Shown: positions 15,269 to 23,148 of the stretch, piece by piece
How positions within the stretch are numbered: the first letter of the stretch is position 1
Layout: every line of letters starts with the position of its first letter
From: an uncultured Pseudoflavonifractor sp.
GTDB taxonomy: Bacteria; Bacillota; Clostridia; Oscillospirales; Oscillospiraceae
Direction of reading: 5' to 3'
Length of the DNA: 58,199 bases
Assembly: GCF_944387275.1 (NCBI RefSeq)
Contig: NZ_CALXEG010000013.1
Coordinates: 1-58,199, forward strand
Made by a program: the position numbers and the translations under genes
Notes under the pieces: generated by a model
What the model was told of the DNA's origin: nothing
The model's input: the letters and a program-made list of their open reading frames with translations, nothing else
Database searches by the model: none

Positions 15269-16492
15269 ATGACCATGACAAAACTGGAAGAGCTGGAGGC
15301 GCTGCGGGCGGAGCACCCGGCGTTCTCCCCCTTCGCCCTGCTGAAGCTGAGCATGATCCGCTACGGCGCCGTGTTCACCGAGCGGGCCCTGGACAGTATC
15401 CAGGGTTCCCCCTACGCCTTTGGGGACGACAACGCCTTTGACATCCGCTTCGGTGGCCGGGACGGCCGCCGGGCCATGCCGGGGCCCATCCTCCTGCGGG
15501 ATGGCTCCTTTGTGTACGTCAACTACGGGGAACCCTACGAGAACCCCTACACCATTGACTGCGACGGCGGGGTGTACCTGCTCCTGGACGAGGAGAAGCT
15601 GGTGGATACTTTGGACTTTGTCCCCCGGCCCGACTTCTACGGCAAGCGCACCAGCCGGGGCACCCCCATGTCGTCGGTGGCCGACGTCCGGGGCCAGAAG
15701 CTGATCCTCAACGCCTACCAGCGGTGCCGCCTGTGGGAGGGGGGAGACCAGTGCGGCTTCTGTGCCTTCTTCACCGGCGGACACAGCGCCGGGGCGGTGG
15801 ACTGCCAGGACGTGTACGAGACCATCCGGGAGGCGGTGAAGGAGCCGGGCCGGTTCTCCGAGATCAGCCTGTCCGGGGGCACCGACTTCTCCGGCGAGCC
15901 TCCCTTCTCCGTGGAGATCGACCGGTACATCAAGGTGCTGCAGGCCATCGGCCGCAACTTCACCGGCCGTTTCCCCTGCCAGCTCATGGCCCCCGCCTAT
16001 CCCAAGGCGGAGCTGCAGAGGATCTATGACCAGACGGGCATCACCTCCTACGCGCCCAACATCGAGGTGTGGGGGGAGGAGCTGTTCAAAGAACTGTGCC
16101 CCGGAAAGAACCGCTGGATCGGCTATGAGGAGTGGATTCGCCGCACCCTGGACGCGGTGGAGGTATTCGGCGTGGGGAAGGTGTGCACCCAGGTGGTGGC
16201 CGGGGCGGAGCTGGCGGCAAAACACGGCTTCTCCGGCCCGGAGGAGGCTCTGGAGTCCAACTTTCAGGCCTGCCAGTTCTTTGCCAGCCGGGGCGTCCAG
16301 TTCCTGGTGACCATCTGGCGGCCCCACCGGGCCACCCGGCTGGGCTGCCGCCCCATGGCGCCTCTGGACTACTACGTGCGTCTGGCGGAGGGGGTCCACG
16401 CCATCCGGAAGGCCCACGGCCTGCACAACACCAACGACGACTACAAGCACTGCGGGAACCACCCCGACAGCGATCTGGAAAGGCTGGATTGA
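15269..16492 (+). CDS. Atypical radical SAM protein in the TPP-riboswitch operon
   Basis: A 407-residue protein whose middle looks like a radical SAM core: three closely spaced Cys (C153, C162, C165 in QRCRLWEGGDQCGFC) followed by ISLSGGTDFSGEP, the position of the SAM-binding GGE-like strand, and beta/alpha repeats with the NIEVWGEELFKELCPGK motif seen in many radical SAM enzymes. The spacing is CX8CX2C instead of CX3CX2C. About 140 N-terminal residues precede the cluster. AAGGAGG lies upstream and the gene begins 15 bases after ykoC without a terminator, so it belongs to the TPP-controlled operon. Inference: it acts on thiamin, HMP or a breakdown product imported by YkoEDC. I know no named family for it. 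Confidence 0.75.
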   Translation: MTMTKLEELEALRAEHPAFSPFALLKLSMIRYGAVFTERALDSIQGSPYAFGDDNAFDIRFGGRDGRRAMPGPILLRDGSFVYVNYGEPYENPYTIDCDGGVYLLLDEEKLVDTLDFVPRPDFYGKRTSRGTPMSSVADVRGQKLILNAYQRCRLWEGGDQCGFCAFFTGGHSAGAVDCQDVYETIREAVKEPGRFSEISLSGGTDFSGEPPFSVEIDRYIKVLQAIGRNFTGRFPCQLMAPAYPKAELQRIYDQTGITSYAPNIEVWGEELFKELCPGKNRWIGYEEWIRRTLDAVEVFGVGKVCTQVVAGAELAAKHGFSGPEEALESNFQACQFFASRGVQFLVTIWRPHRATRLGCRPMAPLDYYVRLAEGVHAIRKAHGLHNTNDDYKHCGNHPDSDLERLD

Positions 16493-16494
16493 CC

Positions 16495-16983
16495 ATGGAA
16501 CTGCCGCGTTTGACCCCTATTGCGCCCCAATATCTGGCCCTGCTCCGGGCGGGGGAGCCGGTGGCCGTGGTGGACGACAGGGGAGAGAGCTTCCCCTTCC
16601 GCCCCGCCATCCTTCTGAGCCCTGACGGCGCCGTGCTGGCCCTGGGGCTGGAGCAGGAGCGGACCCGGGCGGGCCGGGGCCTGGTCCGGGCCCTCTGGTT
16701 TGGCGGGACCGTGACCCTCTTTTTCCGGGGCAAGGAGGGCGCTGTCCGCCTGACGGCCCGGCCCTGGAAGTGCCACATCACCGGCGGATTGTTCCGGCAG
16801 GTGCTGGACCGGTACCGGGGCGAGCACCCCGGCGGCGACCTGTCCGTGGTGTGGGAGCTGCACCCGGTGAAGTGGGAGGATACGGCGGAGCAGCCTCCCC
16901 GTCCCCAGCCCCAGGACCTCCTCTCCGAGGCGGAGGTCCATCTGGAGCTGCTGCAGCCCGGGGATACAGGAAATGAAAATTAA
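16495..16983 (+). CDS. Small unknown protein paired with the radical SAM gene
   Basis: A 162-residue soluble protein, last in the TPP-riboswitch operon, starting two bases after the radical SAM stop. Its order (a YLALLRAGEPVAVVDDRG strand pair, AILLSPDGAVLALGL, an ERTRAGRGLVRAL helix, GTVTLFF and GAVRLTARP strands) suggests a flavin-binding split barrel of the PNPOx type, but this is a visual judgement and no flavin motif is certain. The C-terminal 30 residues are Pro- and Glu-rich. A perfect terminator follows. If it binds flavin it could reduce or supply electrons to the radical SAM partner. Confidence 0.65.
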   Translation: MELPRLTPIAPQYLALLRAGEPVAVVDDRGESFPFRPAILLSPDGAVLALGLEQERTRAGRGLVRALWFGGTVTLFFRGKEGAVRLTARPWKCHITGGLFRQVLDRYRGEHPGGDLSVVWELHPVKWEDTAEQPPRPQPQDLLSEAEVHLELLQPGDTGNEN

Positions 16984-16990
16984 ACGGAAA

Positions 16991-17030
16991 AAACAGGCAG
17001 GCAGACGCATAGGCGTCTGCCTGCCTGTTT
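16991..17030. terminator. Terminator closing the TPP operon
   Basis: A perfect 18-bp stem (16991-17008 with 17013-17030) and four-base loop, with A runs on the left and TTT on the right. It probably serves the convergent minus-strand genes too. Confidence 0.9.
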
Positions 17031-17043
17031 GCGCTGACGTCAA

Positions 17044-17796
17044 TCAGCTCAGCTTGCCGTATACCTCGTCGGTGACGGCCTCCAGCCACTCGTTGGAGCA
17101 GTCCTCGCCGGGCACCTCCAGGGCCAGGTGGGAGAACCAGCTGTCCGGGGCGGCACCGTGCCAGTGCTTCACCTCGGGCGGGATGTTGACCACGTCGCCG
17201 GGGTGGAGCTCCCGGGCCTCCCGGCCCCACTCCTGGTAGTAGCCCCGGCCGGCCACGCAGACCAGGATCTGGCCGCCGCCCTTGGCGGCGTGGTGGATGT
17301 GCCAGTTGTTGCGGCAGCCCGGCTCAAAGGTCACGTTGTACACGCCCACCTGGCTGGTAGAGAGGGGCTGCAGATAGCTCTGGCCCACAAAATACCGGGC
17401 AAAGCCGTCGTTGGGAGCCCCGATGGGGAAGACCATCTCCCGCTGGTGCATGGCCTTGCCGTCCTCACCGTCGTCCTCGGCCCACACCTCCTTGGCCATG
17501 CGGAAGGCGGCCCAGGCCTTGGGCCAGCCAGCGTAGAAGGCCGCGTGGGTCAGGATCTCGGCGATCTCCTGCCGGGTGATGCCGTTGTGCTTTGCGGTGG
17601 TCAGGTGGTACTGGAAGGAGCTGTCCACCAGGCCCTGGGCCATGAGGGCCACCACGGTGACCAGGGACCGGTCCCGCAGGGAGAGTTTGTCCTCCCGGCT
17701 CCACACCTCACCGAATAACACGTCGTCGTTGAGCTGGGCGAACTTGGGCGCGAACTCGCCCAGCGCCGCTCTGCCCGCCGTCTGTTTCACTGCCAT
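17044..17796 (-). CDS. Carboxymuconolactone decarboxylase-like / cupin fusion
   Basis: A 250-residue two-domain protein. Residues about 1-110 form a CMD/AhpD-like helical domain (REDKLSLRDRSLVTVVALMA, then HLTTAKHNGITRQEIAEILT) that lacks the CxxC redox pair of AhpD. Residues about 140-235 are a cupin with NWHIHHAAKGG, GRGYYQEWG and HPGDVVNIPPEVKHWHG, giving the His set for metal binding. Such fusions often sit with alcohol dehydrogenases, aldo-keto reductases and flavodoxins under LysR control, as here after the dehydrogenase gene 33 bases upstream. The reaction is unknown. Confidence 0.9.
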   Translation of the reverse strand: MAVKQTAGRAALGEFAPKFAQLNDDVLFGEVWSREDKLSLRDRSLVTVVALMAQGLVDSSFQYHLTTAKHNGITRQEIAEILTHAAFYAGWPKAWAAFRMAKEVWAEDDGEDGKAMHQREMVFPIGAPNDGFARYFVGQSYLQPLSTSQVGVYNVTFEPGCRNNWHIHHAAKGGGQILVCVAGRGYYQEWGREARELHPGDVVNIPPEVKHWHGAAPDSWFSHLALEVPGEDCSNEWLEAVTDEVYGKLS

Positions 17797-17829
17797 GCTG
17801 TTTTCCTCCTTTTATACGCTATACACTCA

Positions 17830-18996
17830 TTACATGCTGGCCTTCAGAATCTGGATCACATCGGCCCGGGTCAGCTCCCGATAGCCGCCGGACAGGAGGA
17901 AGGTGCCGTCGGCGATGCCCTCCAGCATATCCTCCGTGACGCCCAGGTCCCGGATATTCATGGCCACGCCCAGCTCCTTCATCCAGGCCTCCATGGCCTC
18001 CAGGCCGGCCTGGGCCAGGGCCCTGTCGTCCTTGCCCCTGGGGTCCACGCCCCACACGTTGACCGCGAAGCGGGCAAACTTGGGCAGGCCGTACTCCATG
18101 ATGAAGCGGTAGTAGGCCAGGGACACGGCGGACAGGGTCATGCCATGGGTTGCGTCGGTGTAGGCGCCGATGGACTGGCCGATCATGTGGACCTCCCAGT
18201 CGGTGGACTTGCCCATGGCCAGCAGGGTGTTCAGGGCCCAGGTGGCCGCCCACATGATGTTGCTGCGGGCCTCGTAGTCCTCCGGGTTGCGGAGGGCGGC
18301 CCGGGAGCTGACGATGAGGGACTTCATCAGCCCCTCGGCGATGTAGTCGGTGGTGTTGTCGTCGGTGCCGGAGAAGTACTGTTCGCAGATGTGGTTGAAG
18401 GCGTCGTAGATGCCGGCCACCATCTGCTTCATGGGCACCGTGAAGGTGTAGGTGGGGTTCAGAATGGTGAATTTGGGCATGACGTTGCTGCCGAACACGT
18501 GGCCGATCTTCCGCTTCTGCCGGTGGTTGGTGATGACCGAGCCGCCGTTCATCTCCGACCCGGTGCCCACCATGGTGAGCACGCATCCCACGGGGATGAT
18601 CCGGTTGTCCACGTCCTCCATGCGGAGGTAGTATTTCTCCCAGGGGTCCTGGGCGCACCAGGCGGACACGGACAGGGCCTTGGCGTAGTCGCACACCGAG
18701 CCGCCGCCCACCGCCAGGATCAGGTCCACGTCGTGTTCCCGGGCGATACGGCAGCCCTCGTACAGCTTTTCCACCGTGGGGTTGGGCATGACGCCGGGCA
18801 GCTCGAAGACCTCCTTGCCGCAGCGGTTCAGGATGTCCACCACCTGCTGGTAGAGGCCGGACTTCTTGATGGACCCTCCGCCGTAAGCCAGCAGCACCTT
18901 GCCGCCGTAGCCAGCCAGCTCGCCGGACAGGGCCTCCAGGGCCTTCTCGCCGAAGTGTACGCGGGTGGGGTTACAGTATGTGAAATTTCCAAGCAT
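17830..18996 (-). CDS. Iron-containing alcohol dehydrogenase (BdhA/YqhD type)
   Basis: A 388-residue group III alcohol dehydrogenase: Rossmann region YGGGSIKKSGLYQQV, GGGSVCDYAKAL, and metal-binding residues D and H in MVAGIYDAFNHICEQYF and further His residues in EVHMIGQSIGAYTDATHG. BdhA/YqhD enzymes reduce aldehydes to alcohols with NAD(P)H. ATG at 18996 (MLGNFTY) has AGGAGGAACG before it; the frame runs further upstream but without support. First gene of a two-gene unit with the CMD-cupin protein, behind a promoter carrying the shared 31-bp box. Confidence 0.94.
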   Translation of the reverse strand: MLGNFTYCNPTRVHFGEKALEALSGELAGYGGKVLLAYGGGSIKKSGLYQQVVDILNRCGKEVFELPGVMPNPTVEKLYEGCRIAREHDVDLILAVGGGSVCDYAKALSVSAWCAQDPWEKYYLRMEDVDNRIIPVGCVLTMVGTGSEMNGGSVITNHRQKRKIGHVFGSNVMPKFTILNPTYTFTVPMKQMVAGIYDAFNHICEQYFSGTDDNTTDYIAEGLMKSLIVSSRAALRNPEDYEARSNIMWAATWALNTLLAMGKSTDWEVHMIGQSIGAYTDATHGMTLSAVSLAYYRFIMEYGLPKFARFAVNVWGVDPRGKDDRALAQAGLEAMEAWMKELGVAMNIRDLGVTEDMLEGIADGTFLLSGGYRELTRADVIQILKASM

Positions 18997-19093
18997 GGTC
19001 GTTCCTCCTGTGTGGGCTGGGTCCGTCCGGCTCCAGGCCGGTCCGGACCGCCGGGTTTCGGCCCTCCCCGGCGGGGAGGTTTTCTCTGGTATC

Positions 19094-19151
19094 AGTGTAG
19101 TACAGCCGGCCTCAAATAGCAAATACCCATATTTTATTTCATACTATGCTT
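19094..19151 (-). promoter_or_regulatory. Promoter and LysR-type box A (alcohol dehydrogenase unit)
   Basis: Minus strand TTGCTA (19117-19122), 17-base spacer, TACACT (19094-19099). Directly behind the -35 is a 31-bp segment (19121-19151, AAATACCCATA ... TACTATGCTT) that matches the segment at 28200-28230 in 23 of 31 positions. Confidence 0.65.
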
Positions 19152-19213
19152 TAAAGGCATTTTTGATTCGGGAGGATCAGACGCTCCGGCCCTGCCTGCT
19201 GACGCGCACGGGC

Positions 19214-19241
19214 TTGAAAACCGCCGGGTTCTCCGTATAAT
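19214..19241 (+). promoter_or_regulatory. Promoter of the TetR gene
   Basis: TTGAAA (19214-19219), 16-base spacer, TATAAT (19236-19241). Diverges from the alcohol dehydrogenase promoter. Confidence 0.7.
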
Positions 19242-19297
19242 ATAGAACATGGCTGACCAATGAGCCCCAAGACCATCGGAAACGCTGGGAGGCACAC

Positions 19298-19858
19298 ATG
19301 TCAAACACCACCAAACAGGCGCTGGAGGCGTCGCTGAAGCGGATGCTGCTGAAAAAACCGCTGGACAAAATCACCATCCGGGACATTACGGAGGACTGCG
19401 GAATCAGCCGCATGGCCTTTTACTACCACTTCAAGGACATCTATGACCTGATCGAGTGGGTCTGCGTGGAGGATGCGACCCGGGTCCTCGCGGGTAAAAA
19501 GACCTACGACACCTGGCAGGAGGGGCTGCTCCAGATTTTCGAGGCAGTGCTGGAGAACAAGGCCTTTGTGCTTAACGCCTGCCGCTGCATCAGCCGGGAC
19601 CAGATGGAGCGCTTTCTCTTCAAGCTGACCTACGGCCTGATCCGCGGCGTGGTGGACGAGAAGAGCCAGGGCGTGGACATCTCCGAGGAGGACAAGGCCT
19701 TTATCGCTGAATTTTACAAGTACAGCTTTGTGGGGATCATGCTGGACTGGATCAGGCAGGGGATGCAGGGGGACTGCCGGACCATTGTCCGGAAGATCAG
19801 CGCCACCATGCAGGGGAACGTATCCAATTCCATCCGGAATTTTGCCGCAGACAGATAA
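19298..19858 (+). CDS. TetR-family regulator (DhaS-like)
   Basis: A 186-residue regulator with an N-terminal helix-turn-helix (residues about 10-52: LDKITIRDITEDCGISRMAF then YYHFKDIYDLIEW) and a C-terminal domain resembling that of DhaS/TetR_C_8 proteins, which often lack enzymatic cofactors and sense small ligands. GGGAGG precedes ATG. It lies between the divergent alcohol dehydrogenase unit and the oleate hydratase gene, separated from the latter by a terminator; either could be its target. Confidence 0.9.
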   Translation: MSNTTKQALEASLKRMLLKKPLDKITIRDITEDCGISRMAFYYHFKDIYDLIEWVCVEDATRVLAGKKTYDTWQEGLLQIFEAVLENKAFVLNACRCISRDQMERFLFKLTYGLIRGVVDEKSQGVDISEEDKAFIAEFYKYSFVGIMLDWIRQGMQGDCRTIVRKISATMQGNVSNSIRNFAADR

Positions 19859-19871
19859 AAACTTTACACAT

Positions 19872-19910
19872 GGGGCCCGGTGATAAAAAACTGATCACCG
19901 GGCCCCTTTT
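19872..19910 (+). terminator. Terminator of the TetR gene
   Basis: A perfect 13-bp GC-rich stem (19872-19884 with 19894-19906) followed by TTTT. Confidence 0.88.
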
Positions 19911-20004
19911 GTAAATGGCGGTGGGGCGGAAAAGTGGGTAGGATATAGCCACACACAGATGTGCGACCGCGAGAGCGGTGGAATATGGAAAGGTGGCTAT
20001 TCTG

Positions 20005-21972
20005 ATGGCAAAGAATCTTGGAAAACTGACTGCTGCGGCTGCCGGCCTGGCGGGCGCGGGTGCGGCTGTAGTGCTGGCGAAGAAGGCGGCCCAGGCCAGA
20101 AAGGCGCCGGAGGTCCATGAGCAGGAGAACGGCGGCTACCGCAACACAGAGCTGGGACGCCACGGGAAGAACAAAAAGGGCATCTACTACTCGAGCGGCA
20201 ACTACGAGGCCTTTGCCCGGCCGGAGAAGCCGGAGAGCGTGGAGGAGAAAAATGCCTATATCGTGGGCAGCGGTCTGGCCTCTCTGGCGGCGGCCTGCTT
20301 CTTGGTGCGGGACGGCCAGATGCCCGGCTCCCACATCCACATTCTGGAGGCCATGGACATCGCCGGCGGCGCCTGCGACGGCATCTTCGACCCCAGCCGG
20401 GGCTATATCATGCGGGGCGGCCGGGAGATGGAGAACCACTTCGAGTGCCTGTGGGATCTGTTCCGCTCCATCCCCTCCCTGGAGAAGCCGGGGGCCTCGG
20501 TGCTGGACGAGTTCTACTGGCTCAACAAGCACGACCCCAACTACTCCCTGTGCCGGGCCACGGTGAACCGGGGCCAGGACGCCCACACCGACGGAAAGTT
20601 CAACCTGAGTCAGAAGGGCTGCATGGAGATCGTGAAACTCTTCATGACCCCCGACGAGGACCTGTACGACAAGACCATTGAGGATGTGTTTGACAGCGAG
20701 GTGTTCGACTCCACCTTTTGGCTCTACTGGCGGACCATGTTCGCCTTTGAGAACTGGCACTCCGCTCTGGAGATGAAGCTCTACTTCCAGCGCTTCATCC
20801 ACCACATCGCCGGCCTGCCCGACTTCAGCGCCCTGAAGTTCACCCGGTACAACCAGTATGAGTCCCTCATTCTGCCCATGCAGAAGTATCTGGAGGCGGC
20901 TGGGGTGGACTTCCAGTTCGGCACCGAGGTGACCAACGTGCTCTTTGACATCAAGGGGGGCCGCAAGGTGGCCACCGCCATTGAGTGCCGGGTGAAGGGG
21001 GCGGAGAAGGGGATGCTGCTCACCGAGAACGACCTGGTGTTCGTCACCAACGGCTCCTGCACCGAGGGCACCATCTACGGCGACCAGGACCACGCCCCCA
21101 ACGGCGACGCGGAGGTGCGCACCAGCGGCTGCTGGAGCCTGTGGAAGAACATCGCAAAACAGGACCCGTCCTTCGGCCGGCCGGAGAAGTTCTGCTCCGA
21201 CGTGTCCAGGACCAACTGGGAGTCGGCCACCATCACCACCCTGGACGACAGGATCATCCCCTACCTCACCAACATCTGCAAGCGGGACCCCAGGACGGGC
21301 AAGGTGGTCACCGGCGGCATTGTCAGCTGCCAGGATTCCAAGTGGCTGCTGAGCTGGACCATCAACCGGCAGGGCCAGTTCAAGGCCCAGGACCCGGAGA
21401 AGGTGTGCGTCTGGGTGTACGGCCTGTTCACCGACGTGCCCGGCAACTATGTGAAAAAGCCCATGAAGGAGTGCACCGGCCGGGAGATCACGGAGGAGTG
21501 GCTCTACCACATCGGCGTGCCGGTGGAGCAGATCCCCGAGATGGCGGAGCACAGCGCGGTGTGCGTGCCCACCATGATGCCCTATATCACCGCCTTCTTC
21601 ATGCCCCGGGCCAAGGGCGACCGGCCTGACGTCATCCCCGACGGCTGCGTCAACTTCGCCTTCCTGGGCCAGTTCGCCGAGACGCCCCGGGACACCGTGT
21701 TCACCACCGAGTACTCGGTCCGCACGGCCATGGAGGCGGTCTACGGCCTGCTGGGTGTGGACCGGGGCGTGCCCGAGGTGTGGGGCAGCGTGTACGACAT
21801 CCGGGATCTGTTGGACAGCTCGGTGTGCCTGATGGACGGCAAGTCTCCTCTGGAGATGGAGCTGCCCGGGCCGCTGAACCTGGTGAAGAAGCCGGCCCTC
21901 AAGTTCATCAAGGGGACCGTGATAGAGAAGCTGCTGCGGGACCACAACATCCTCCGGGACGGGATGCTGTAA
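20005..21972 (+). CDS. ohyA: Oleate hydratase
   Basis: A 655-residue FAD protein of the oleate hydratase (formerly myosin-cross-reactive antigen) family, which adds water to the cis-9 double bond of unsaturated fatty acids, giving 10-hydroxy acids. Visible: an Ala-rich N-terminal hydrophobic stretch, the FAD dinucleotide motif AYIVGSGLASLAAACFL (about residues 83-99), ILEAMDIAGGACDG, RGGREMENHFECLWDLF, the YNQYESLILPMQKYLE segment and the ENDLVFVTNGSCTEGT block. ATG at 20005 follows AAAGGTGG; an in-frame GTG at 19978 has no site. Free-standing, with its own terminator. In gut bacteria it detoxifies unsaturated fatty acids. Confidence 0.96.
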   Translation: MAKNLGKLTAAAAGLAGAGAAVVLAKKAAQARKAPEVHEQENGGYRNTELGRHGKNKKGIYYSSGNYEAFARPEKPESVEEKNAYIVGSGLASLAAACFLVRDGQMPGSHIHILEAMDIAGGACDGIFDPSRGYIMRGGREMENHFECLWDLFRSIPSLEKPGASVLDEFYWLNKHDPNYSLCRATVNRGQDAHTDGKFNLSQKGCMEIVKLFMTPDEDLYDKTIEDVFDSEVFDSTFWLYWRTMFAFENWHSALEMKLYFQRFIHHIAGLPDFSALKFTRYNQYESLILPMQKYLEAAGVDFQFGTEVTNVLFDIKGGRKVATAIECRVKGAEKGMLLTENDLVFVTNGSCTEGTIYGDQDHAPNGDAEVRTSGCWSLWKNIAKQDPSFGRPEKFCSDVSRTNWESATITTLDDRIIPYLTNICKRDPRTGKVVTGGIVSCQDSKWLLSWTINRQGQFKAQDPEKVCVWVYGLFTDVPGNYVKKPMKECTGREITEEWLYHIGVPVEQIPEMAEHSAVCVPTMMPYITAFFMPRAKGDRPDVIPDGCVNFAFLGQFAETPRDTVFTTEYSVRTAMEAVYGLLGVDRGVPEVWGSVYDIRDLLDSSVCLMDGKSPLEMELPGPLNLVKKPALKFIKGTVIEKLLRDHNILRDGML

Positions 21973-22004
21973 GGCGGCGGATTGCCCAATATCTCTGCAA
22001 ACAG

Positions 22005-22053
22005 ATACCCGTATGGCCCGGGGGCGTTCAGCCCCAGGCCATACGGGTATTTT
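22005..22053. terminator. Terminator between ohyA and the convergent gene
   Basis: A perfect 14-bp stem (22005-22018 with 22037-22050) with an inner GGGGC/GCCCC stem, followed by TTT. Confidence 0.85.
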
Positions 22054-22073
22054 GCCTGCGTTTCTTTGCGTTT

Positions 22074-22859
22074 TTACTGGAATAGGACGCTGACATCGCC
22101 CATGGTGCAGTAGACCTGGATGGTCTTTTCGCTGCCGTTGTCAATGGAACGGCTCCCTTTTGGACCGCCGAGGGAGAGGTCGCCCACCTGAATGTGACCC
22201 AGGCTGTATTCCAGCTCAAAGTTGTAATCCGACGATGCTCCCTCCAGCTGCAAAACCGTCTGGCCCTGGAGGTGCTCCACATCGGCGCTGCCGTCCAGGC
22301 GGCCCGAGTAGTAGATGGCCCCCTGCGTACAGCTGGTGGACAGCGCCTCGGTGTCAATGCCCTCAACGGTCAGGTTCCCGCCGGAGGCTGTCAGAGTGAC
22401 CTGTTCAAAGGTGATGCCTTCGGGTACGGTCACGACGATGGGGGTGTCCTGGGTGGTGCTGGCGGAGACGACGTAGGCGTTGTCCTCAATGTACGCCTCG
22501 CACTCGGCTTCGCTGCCCTCGGACAGGCCGAATTCCGTGCCCTCCACGATCTTGACTGCCCCGAGGGCGGCGGAACAGCGGAGCTCCGTCACAGCGGCCT
22601 GTGCGTCTTCGCCCCCCGATTCCGCAGGGGTTCCCGCCTCCGGGCCGTTTGTATCCCCGGAGGAATCCCCGCCTTCCGCTTCGCCGCCGGAAGGCGCAGG
22701 CGTACCCACTGTAATTGATTCCGACTGGGAGGCCGAGGGCGTCCCGGAGACAGGGGAGGACGGGCTGCCGTCCCGCTGATAGAGATAAATCACCGCCGCA
22801 GCCAGAACGATCACGGCGGCCAGCAGGACAAGAAGCAAAATATTGGTTATTTTTTTCAT
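22074..22859 (-). CDS. Membrane-anchored beta-helix-like protein (DUF4097-like)
   Basis: A 261-residue exported protein. MKKITNILLLVLLAAVIVLA is a signal anchor; residues about 33-95 are a Ser/Gly/Glu-rich low-complexity linker; the C-terminal 165 residues have short repeated strands (VTVPEGITFEQVTLTASGG, then GSADVEHLQG, GHIQVGDLSLGG and GDVSVLF) like DUF4097/DUF4098 putative adhesin-fold proteins. ATG at 22859 is selected because GAGGTGG lies eight bases upstream. A TATAAT lies further upstream at about 22879-22884. Function unknown; probably displayed outside the membrane. Confidence 0.8.
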   Translation of the reverse strand: MKKITNILLLVLLAAVIVLAAAVIYLYQRDGSPSSPVSGTPSASQSESITVGTPAPSGGEAEGGDSSGDTNGPEAGTPAESGGEDAQAAVTELRCSAALGAVKIVEGTEFGLSEGSEAECEAYIEDNAYVVSASTTQDTPIVVTVPEGITFEQVTLTASGGNLTVEGIDTEALSTSCTQGAIYYSGRLDGSADVEHLQGQTVLQLEGASSDYNFELEYSLGHIQVGDLSLGGPKGSRSIDNGSEKTIQVYCTMGDVSVLFQ

Positions 22860-22919
22860 ATATTCCACCTCATTTATTATTATACACTATTTTGTTCCAA
22901 GTAGGAAATAAAATAATGT

Positions 22920-23037
22920 GATACGGCAAGAGAAGGCAGCCTGTCTCCGGCTGTCGGAGTGGTCGTAAGGACAGCTGTATGGGACGAGGAAAGTCGTCGG
23001 AAACAGGAGATACCAGGGCTCTGACCTGGCCAATCTA
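22920..23037. ncRNA. Candidate structured RNA of unknown class
   Basis: About 118 bases rich in nested complementarity: ATACGGC (22921-22927) with GCTGTAT (22974-22980); inside it CTCCG/CGGAG (22945-22949 with 22955-22959); then GACGA/TCGTC with a GGAAAG loop (22983-22987 with 22994-22998); and CCAGG/CCTGG (23013-23017 with 23025-23029). It contains no convincing reading frame. It lies between two divergent genes and upstream of the promoter at 23062, so if transcribed toward the reductase it would be a separate RNA. It does not match a riboswitch class I recognise, and the strand is undecided. Confidence 0.35.
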
Positions 23038-23061
23038 TGATAAAAAATTAACGCCAGGTAG

Positions 23062-23090
23062 TTGCAGAAACTTTTTGACGGTGCTAGAAT
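23062..23090 (+). promoter_or_regulatory. Promoter of the flavoprotein reductase
   Basis: TTGCAG (23062-23067), 17-base spacer and TAGAAT (23085-23090) with an extended TGC before the -10. Confidence 0.65.
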
Positions 23091-23148
23091 ACAGGTGTTG
23101 GCAGAGATCTTGATCTTGTGCTAACTCAATACTTAAGAGGGTGAAAAA

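Noticed and set aside
19298-21972. TetR and oleate hydratase genes as one operon
   Set aside because: A perfect 13-bp hairpin with TTTT lies between them, so read-through is unlikely to be the main route.
22983-23010. Resemblance of GAGGAAAGTC to the conserved RNase P RNA core
   Set aside because: The match is short, the other RNase P core elements are missing and the whole candidate RNA is about 118 bases, too small for RNase P.
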